DNA of 64,000 bases. It comes from Nipponacmea schrenckii (lineage: Eukaryota; Mollusca; Gastropoda; Lottiidae). This document shows, one piece after another, positions 38,460 to 64,000 of this stretch; position 1 is the first letter of the stretch; each line of letters begins with the position of its first letter. The position numbers and the translations under genes are program-made. The stretch is from positions 27,944,067-28,008,066 of the forward strand of contig CM060201.1 in assembly GCA_030562195.1 (NCBI GenBank), written 5' to 3'. Below the pieces are notes generated by a model. That model saw only the letters and a list, made by a program, of their open reading frames with translations, searched no databases and was not told where the DNA came from.

Positions 38460-38640
38460 AGGGATAATAGGCGTTAGAACGAACATAAAATTTTAAGTTC
38501 ACTCAAATTTGGACAATAACAGTATATATCCATCAGTGGACTTACCTATACATCAAAATCCGATAAATCCCCAAAATAAAGTAGTTAATCATAAAACGCT
38601 TGAGCCATCCATCAAGCGATTTTCAAATCGTGTAAATATA
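38460..38640. mobile_element. TTAA-type MITE, right-truncated copy
   Basis: Left end AGGGATAATAGGCGTTAGAA preceded by TTAA (38456-38459). The similarity to the 300-bp family fades after about 38640. Confidence 0.6.
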
Positions 38641-39194
38641 AAGGGAAGTAACTCTAACATGTGGGTTTTCACGCGTCCTTGACCCCTACTGTTGAATTCC
38701 ACAATGATGTTTTAGCGTTGATTTACCAGACGCTTTTATTCTCAAACTGAATGGAATCGTCGCTGGCTCACTTTTTTTTTAAAATTCCGAATATATTTTT
38801 ATTGTGCTTTTTAAAACTTGGTATAAGGCTGGGATGTCATACTTAATCTAATAGTCCAATATGAAAACAAATTAAGCCATAGGATTATTCAACGCCTTAT
38901 TGAATCACTTTAAATTGTTTTAAAGCCTTTGGCTTACTTAAACCACCCCCATTCGTTAATTCTAAGCGTGAATTACAGAGTGCAAAAATGATACTATTCC
39001 TTCATATTTTCCAATAAATTTGGACATCTATTTAGGAAGTTACCCAATTAATTCCTTATTACTGTTGAAAACTATGGTCAAATGCTTTTCATTTTTAATA
39101 TGTTAGAAAGTACTTGGTTAATCAATACCACACATTCTTTAAATACTTCCTTAAGGCCGTCATACAAGGAGGAAAATACGTATTCAAACACATA

Positions 39195-39674
39195 TTGTAA
39201 TCAATACTTCTAGGTTTATTTATATACTATGTTTCTCAACACTAAGATATATGGATTAATACTTCTGGTTTATTTTTATCAAGATATATGGATATAATAC
39301 TTCTAGGTTTATTTATATACTATGTTTCTAAACACTAAGATATATGGATATAATACTTCTAGGTTTATTTTTATCAAGATATATGGATATAATACTTCTA
39401 GGTTTATTTATATACTATGTTTCTAAACACTAAGATATATGGATATAATACCGGGTACTTCTAGGTTTATTATTGAACTACGTTTCTAGACACAAGATAT
39501 ATGGATATACTACTTCTAGGTTTATTTTTATATACTACGTTTCTAAACACAAGATATACGGATATACTAATACTTCTAGGTTTTATTACATACTATGTTT
39601 CTAAACACATACAGGTAACGTTATCAAGAAAAATGATACCTGTATGTGTTTCGAAACATAGTATGTAATAAACC
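39195..39674. repeat. Minisatellite ending in a large palindrome
   Basis: About eight units of 38 or 56 bp built from TACTTCTAGGTTTATTTATA, CTATGTTTCTAAACACTAAG and ATATATGGATATAA. The last unit is followed after about 19 bases by its own inverted copy (39579-39617 pairs with about 39637-39674), giving a hairpin with ~38-bp arms. Confidence 0.85.
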
Positions 39675-40322
39675 AAGAAGATCCATATATATCTTGTTTT
39701 TTTAACTTATAGTTACATTGTCAGTGTCTTTACTTCAGCTGTCAGTTATTGATTTCATTCTGCTAAAACTAAGCCATTTTTTTTAATAATATCCCTGTAT
39801 TCAGTGAATTGAAGTTTACTTATATTTTGGTTAGCTTTTTATAGAATGAAATGACAAAAAATGATGAAAAAAAACCACATGTTTTAAAGGTGAAGATGAC
39901 ACACCCAAACTATATAACCTTTATAGGAAGTGAAAGTTATGTTTAAGATTAGGGTAGAGTTGAGTCATATACCTACAACTAAGTTCAAGTTTTGCTTCTA
40001 ACACTGATCACTATATATAATAAGAAGCTCTTCGAAATTCTTTTTTCTCGTGAAACACTTTGAGTTGATAATATTTATTTCCATTTATGCCATTAGTAAA
40101 ATTTTCACAGGCCAAAGGTGATTTAAATTGTAATAAAACATTAATCATAATTTAAACAATACCCCACAACTGAACATTAGTTTTATTGGTCTTTAACCAT
40201 ATCTTGGTAAACGATTAAGTTATGTTTTTTGACATTTGCTGCACCTTTATGCTGTTTTTAAAATAGTTTAAAATATTTAAGGGATTGTCAAGAGGTTTTC
40301 TAAATTTTTTAATATGTATAAT

Positions 40323-40526
40323 GGACACTGATAATATCAAATTTCAATCAGATATCTGTGGTTCTTGCAATTCTACAAGCTTCTTGACATCAATAATCAA
40401 AATATATGCTTCCCATTTATAATGCCTATGTACAGTTAGTGACATCAAAGACTTATTTTTGATGGAATGGCAGGAACCACAGAGAATGGTGCAAATTGCT
40501 ATTACAGTATCAGTCAGTCAGTGTCC
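40323..40526. mobile_element. Fold-back MITE, degenerate copy
   Basis: Left GGACACTGATAATATC and ATCTGTGGTTCTTGC, with inverted counterparts GGAACCACAGA and AGTGTCCC at the right. Same family as 61777-62003. Related fragments lie near 26.3 kb and 44.8 kb. Confidence 0.5.
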
Positions 40527-40562
40527 CTGATACACATAACAAATGCAGAATATCTCTCTTAA

Positions 40563-41623
40563 GGGGGTTGACAACCTTATCGTTCGAAGTGTATTTCAAT
40601 CAAGAAGCGTATTAATTTTATATCCATTCTATTTGGCATTAAAAGAAACTCATCTAGTAAAAATTTTAGCTCAATCGCTTCAGTAGTTCGTCTGATATCC
40701 GTCCGTGAAGATAATCTATTTATAGAACAAAACGGGGTATTCCTCTATGTAGACGTACAAATTACGTTGTCAGTTGACATTTGTGATTACAACGTCATCG
40801 GCTAAATAAACATTCTCTACGTTTGCCAGTCAGTTATTGTTAATATCGGCACGCGAAGTAAGAGTTTGTGTATCGGGGGAATCCAGAAGTCACGTGATGT
40901 CCCATAATCATTACGTCACATGTAAACAAAGAAAATTTTATGATTGGTGGGTGGAAGGGTTTTGACATGTGCATTGTTTTAGCACTCCAATTATGTGGAT
41001 ATCGGTGCATATCGATGCCTAAAAGGTGCTTAAAGATTTCTACAGCATGAAAGACAATCTTTTAACAACATGATCGTTAATTACGTAAGGTTTACATGTG
41101 TTTGCAAAATGTTGAAAAAAAATGCCATTTTTCCAAAAGCATATCTCGCTTACGATTTATCCGATTTTTACAAACTTTGGCTTCAACTAAAGCTTACGAT
41201 GTCCTCTATAACTTTACCTTGGCTTTTTTTTATAAAATGAATAGTTTTTTAAAAATTCAATTTTTCGTAAATGCACTCGCAAAATTTTGATTTCTATCAA
41301 TATCTTCAAAACAAAACAAAATTTTCCAAAAAGCCAACGTAATTTTGTAGAGATACATGTAGACTTGCGTTGTGCAAAATTTCAACCTTCTATATTAAAT
41401 AGCCTAGTAGATATGCTAATTTTAAGGGAATAATTGACGTTTTTTTCGTTCATCTTTCATACCCGATTTCTTAAAGTTGAAATGTCATAAAGAAATAAAT
41501 TTTATATTTTTGGATAGCTGAAAGTCCCCTCTTTCCATTGATATTTAAATATTTCAGATAGGTGGAAAAGAAGTGGTTGAAATCGTCTATTTTTTGTACA
41601 TAGGTTTAGGGTTGTCAACCCCC
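40563..41623 (+). mobile_element. 1.06-kb TTAA element, copy 1
   Basis: Ends are GGGGGTTGACAACC and its exact reverse complement GGTTGTCAACCCCC, each bordered by TTAA (40559-40562, 41624-41627). The only open frame (41096-41290) has no recognisable domain. Non-autonomous element mobilised by a TTAA-targeting (piggyBac or Kolobok type) transposase, by inference. A highly similar copy lies in inverse orientation at 46600-47693. Confidence 0.85.
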
Positions 41624-42559
41624 TTAAGTAAAGATGCATTGAAATATGTGCGAGTTTTAAGATTCAAAAAGATTTTGTTTGTAACAGGTGTAAAGTAAAG
41701 ATAAGAAGTGTCAAAATTTACTTCAAATAAACTGACAGTATTATTTGTATAAGCCTTCTTCTGCATACCAGTGCTCAATTCTGGAACTCTCGATTCCCCT
41801 TTACACTGGCTATGTCTACTCGGCACATGGCTCTATTGAGAATTTTTTTTGTTAAAGAATTTGGTAATAAAAGAATAAGAAAAAAAAATAGAAGCAGCAG
41901 AAATTGTCACTGTTTTTTTTATTTTGACTGCTTTAATGAATTCCAATATCCCTCCCTATTAAACGTTAGATGACAATTCTGATATTTTTTAGTTTACATT
42001 GCAATCTGGCTAGTTTCCTATCAAAGGCTTGCTCCAATGATGTAAGTTTCAACCAATCAAAGCATGACATGTAAAATATGTTTCTTGATTAAAAGTTATT
42101 TTGTGATAACTAAACCCTGTTTTACTTTAGGGTTTGATATCCCACAATTCCTTATCTATCAACAGGTTTTGCATCATATGCTTTGATTGGTTAAAATCAA
42201 GACAAACCTTTGATAGAAATCTGTTAAGATTACAAAGTAGATCAGAAAACAATAATTACAATCTAATTTTAATTTAGATTGAGCTAAAAGAAGAAAGAAA
42301 AGGAAATTATCAGAAGAAAATGATATTGTGAGGGAGTTAAGAGTGTTGAAGTATTAAAAATAAAGAGCTAATGATATTTTTAGATTATTTGGCTGTCATC
42401 CAGTCATTACTAGAGTATTTTTAGATTAGGGTTGTGCACTAGAGCACTTGCCTTTATTTATTCTCGGTATGTTTTCATTCATCCTTATTGAACAGATTGT
42501 TTTGTAATATTAATTGGTACATAAGCAAATATTAAAATGAATGGATTGTTATGTCCTAC

Positions 42560-42830
42560 TCATGTGCTCCTTATTGCCTGATGAAGACAGGTTATGGTGT
42601 GCAGTGAGGTAAATTTTGCTAGGAAGGCAAGAAAACTTTAATGTGGACAGCCTGTCCCATCTTAACAACTAGATGCTTTTTCCATATCAGTCCCTTCGAT
42701 CTACATCACTGATAGGAAAACTGGGTTGAAAAATCCGAAAGTTCATCTTGACCCTTACTGGGATGAAAAGTGCACCTTCAGGTTAGCAAGCACGAATCTA
42801 ACTCACTGAGTCATCATGGTTCCTGTTAAA
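42560..42830 (-). mobile_element. SINE copy
   Basis: The minus-strand head ATGACTCAGTGAGTTAGATT lies at the right end and a B-box-like segment follows. The body word CAGTGATGTAGATCGAAGGG is shared with the copies at 35.5 and 61.1 kb. Confidence 0.55.
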
Positions 42831-42914
42831 ATAAGGAAAAGATACCATCGTTAAAGATGATTACAACTGAAAACATTTTTCCTAAATTCACTCACTAATC
42901 ATTAGTGACAAACT

Positions 42915-42957
42915 CAGTTGCATAGTGGCATTAGTGACTAATGCCACTATGCAACTG
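42915..42957. repeat. Perfect 20-bp hairpin with 3-base loop
   Basis: Arms CAGTTGCATAGTGGCATTAG and CTAATGCCACTATGCAACTG are exact reverse complements around TGA. No known element was recognised around it. Confidence 0.9.
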
Positions 42958-44352
42958 GGTCTGTCAACTACTAGATAATCCTTTTTGGTACTAGTGTTTT
43001 TTACTCTGCACTGTTCCTTTTCAAAAATGAAATAAGCATAGTGTACATTTAACTTTATATTGAAAAACACATTTCAGTTGTTTGGAAAAAGGTGCACTAA
43101 AAAAGGTTAAAATTTCCAAAATCTGTGTGTAAAAGATAATGATATTTTTAAGGACAGTCAGAACTTTTTCAAAATCTGACATCATATATTAGGTGTATCT
43201 TTAAACATTGGCTAATCCATGTTACAAACATATAAGAAAATTAATGGAGCATGAAATATCAATATGTATTATATAGACATGTATATTGCCTGGGTTATAG
43301 GTAAATATGAGGTCATTCTCTTAATATATCATGTTTATTAGTAAACATTATTAATAACCAATCATATAGTTTTAATACAGGATCTTTCAGTTACTTATGA
43401 CACTACATTTTAGGTTACTTGTTTCCTTTTGTCTACTGGGAAATTTTAATTCAGGTCAGTTGTTTATACAGAAATTCTAGTTTTATGATCAATTTTGACT
43501 GTTTAGGCTTTTGTTTAGAACTTAGTTTTTAGTACTATATTATTGTTGTTCATACACACACACATATGTTAGGGTGCAAAAATTTCTTTTACTGTTTGAC
43601 TAAATTACTGCAATGATGTGCTTTTGTTTTGATTAAATGCTAGAATTTGATTCTTGGAAGTGATACAAATAGTATATATATAATAGTTACTGATGATTTA
43701 ATATATCACTACCCTGCTATGGAATATATTAAAATAGAAGTCAATCATACCCTACCCTAGTCTTAAAAACAGGAATTTTTAATAAAGCTAATCTGTAATT
43801 AGTGTTCATAGTTGACAGTTGAAATTTGAAACTTTAAATCCATATGTGTCCAGAATTATCAGAAATGTATTCTTGAGACTGTGCCACATATAGGAAAGAC
43901 AAATAAATAGGAAATGAAATGTCTTGTTTGAGGTATACATTTGAAGGGACTATGGTCTTAGTGCAGTACTTCTAAACACTATTTAAATATATGTATTGTC
44001 CAGACTCGAATCAACCCCCCAATATGGTGAAACAATGGCCCTTAAAGAATTTTTTTGTTTGAAAAGTGATACATAATGGCTGAAAGTGATTTCTATTAAC
44101 TGTTAAAACAAATATCAAGACTGCTTTACTTCTTTTAATCTTCTTAGGTTTTTATTTTCAACCACACTGATGCATCCAAGAATGAGGTCTTCAAATATTG
44201 AACTTGGACTGCCAGCCAGGAATTTTAAGTTTTTTGTTTTCAATGCATTTAGGTGAATTATTAAGGGAATGTGGTTCATTGTCATCTGTATAGATTGCAG
44301 ACAGAGGATGTTTCATGTGTTATCTGATATTTTACAGGGTCGCCGCTCCAAG

Positions 44353-63700
<19,348 letters not shown>

Positions 63701-63704
63701 TGAA

Positions 63705-63862
63705 CAATACTTCGATCCTCTGTGCTATAGGTTGTGCACAAAGATTTCTTGACAGTTGCAAATTAAAAAAGACTAGGCAAATGTCACTGGTCTGACAAAT
63801 TTTCACATATTAAATTGCATTTTCCATCTTCATAAATTAATCAGGTGCGGAAAAGGCCTATT
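63705..63862 (+). mobile_element. SINE 3' fragment
   Basis: CCTCTGTGCTATAGGTTGTG and the tail CTTCATAAATTAATCAGGTG plus CGGAAAAGG match the copy at 59.4 kb. It lies in the intron after the last kinase exon in the window. Confidence 0.55.
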
Positions 63863-64000
63863 ACTCGTTCATTTCATTTTAAAATTTTTAACCCATTAAA
63901 AGGAAGTATGTTTCTTTGGTATCACCAGTTCAAGGGAAATAACTCTAAATTTTTCTAAAAAATAAATATATAAAAACTGCCGTCAAGCTAGTTATATAAT

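Noticed and set aside
41096..41290. Open frame repeated at 46933-47127 on the other strand, looking like a conserved gene
   Set aside because: Both lie at the same place inside the two copies of the TTAA element; the identity reflects recent transposition and the peptide has no recognisable domain.

Overview
This is a window of AT-rich animal genomic DNA. It has split genes with GT-AG introns, no operons, and a high load of short DNA transposons, SINEs and tandem repeats. The best guess is a lophotrochozoan, probably a marine mollusc (perhaps a gastropod). This rests on a dispersed repeat with CGCCCAC ends and a CCGT microsatellite, which I associate with molluscs, and on invertebrate-type protein sequences. 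The phylum assignment is inference.

Left third (about 1.3-22.4 kb): four head-to-tail genes of the sialate O-acetylesterase (SIAE) family, called A, B, C and D here. Each has nine coding exons with the same intron phases, a signal peptide, and an open reading frame after splicing (A and B 495 aa, C and D 493 aa). C and D keep the GQSNM nucleophile motif, WGGTPIE, WYQGE and the histidine before the KQDVAERL segment, so they look like active secreted or lysosomal esterases. A and B are intact but read GSANM at the nucleophile motif and have lost WGGTPIE, so they look like expressed pseudoenzymes or neofunctionalised proteins. Intron 4 of A has grown into a tandem array whose unit contains the exon 4 end and its splice donor. 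Intron 8 of B carries an array whose unit resembles its own splice acceptor.

Middle (22.4-31.6 kb): no gene found. It holds a tRNA-derived SINE, several copies of a 300-bp TTAA-type MITE, and a second TTAA MITE whose exact empty site survives next to it in a tandem duplication.

31.6-33.3 kb, minus strand: a complete four-exon TAF11 gene (TFIID subunit, 196 aa, histone fold). From 44.35 kb to the right edge, plus strand: the 5' two thirds of an NDR-family kinase gene (STK38/Tricornered). Seven coding exons span about 19 kb, from the N-terminal MOB-binding region through the HRD and DFG motifs; the C-terminal part lies beyond the window. TAF11 and the kinase are head to head. The 11 kb between them and the large kinase introns hold a hAT MITE with an 8-bp target duplication, an inverted pair of 1.1-kb TTAA elements, SINEs, minisatellites and a 2-kb satellite-like element.
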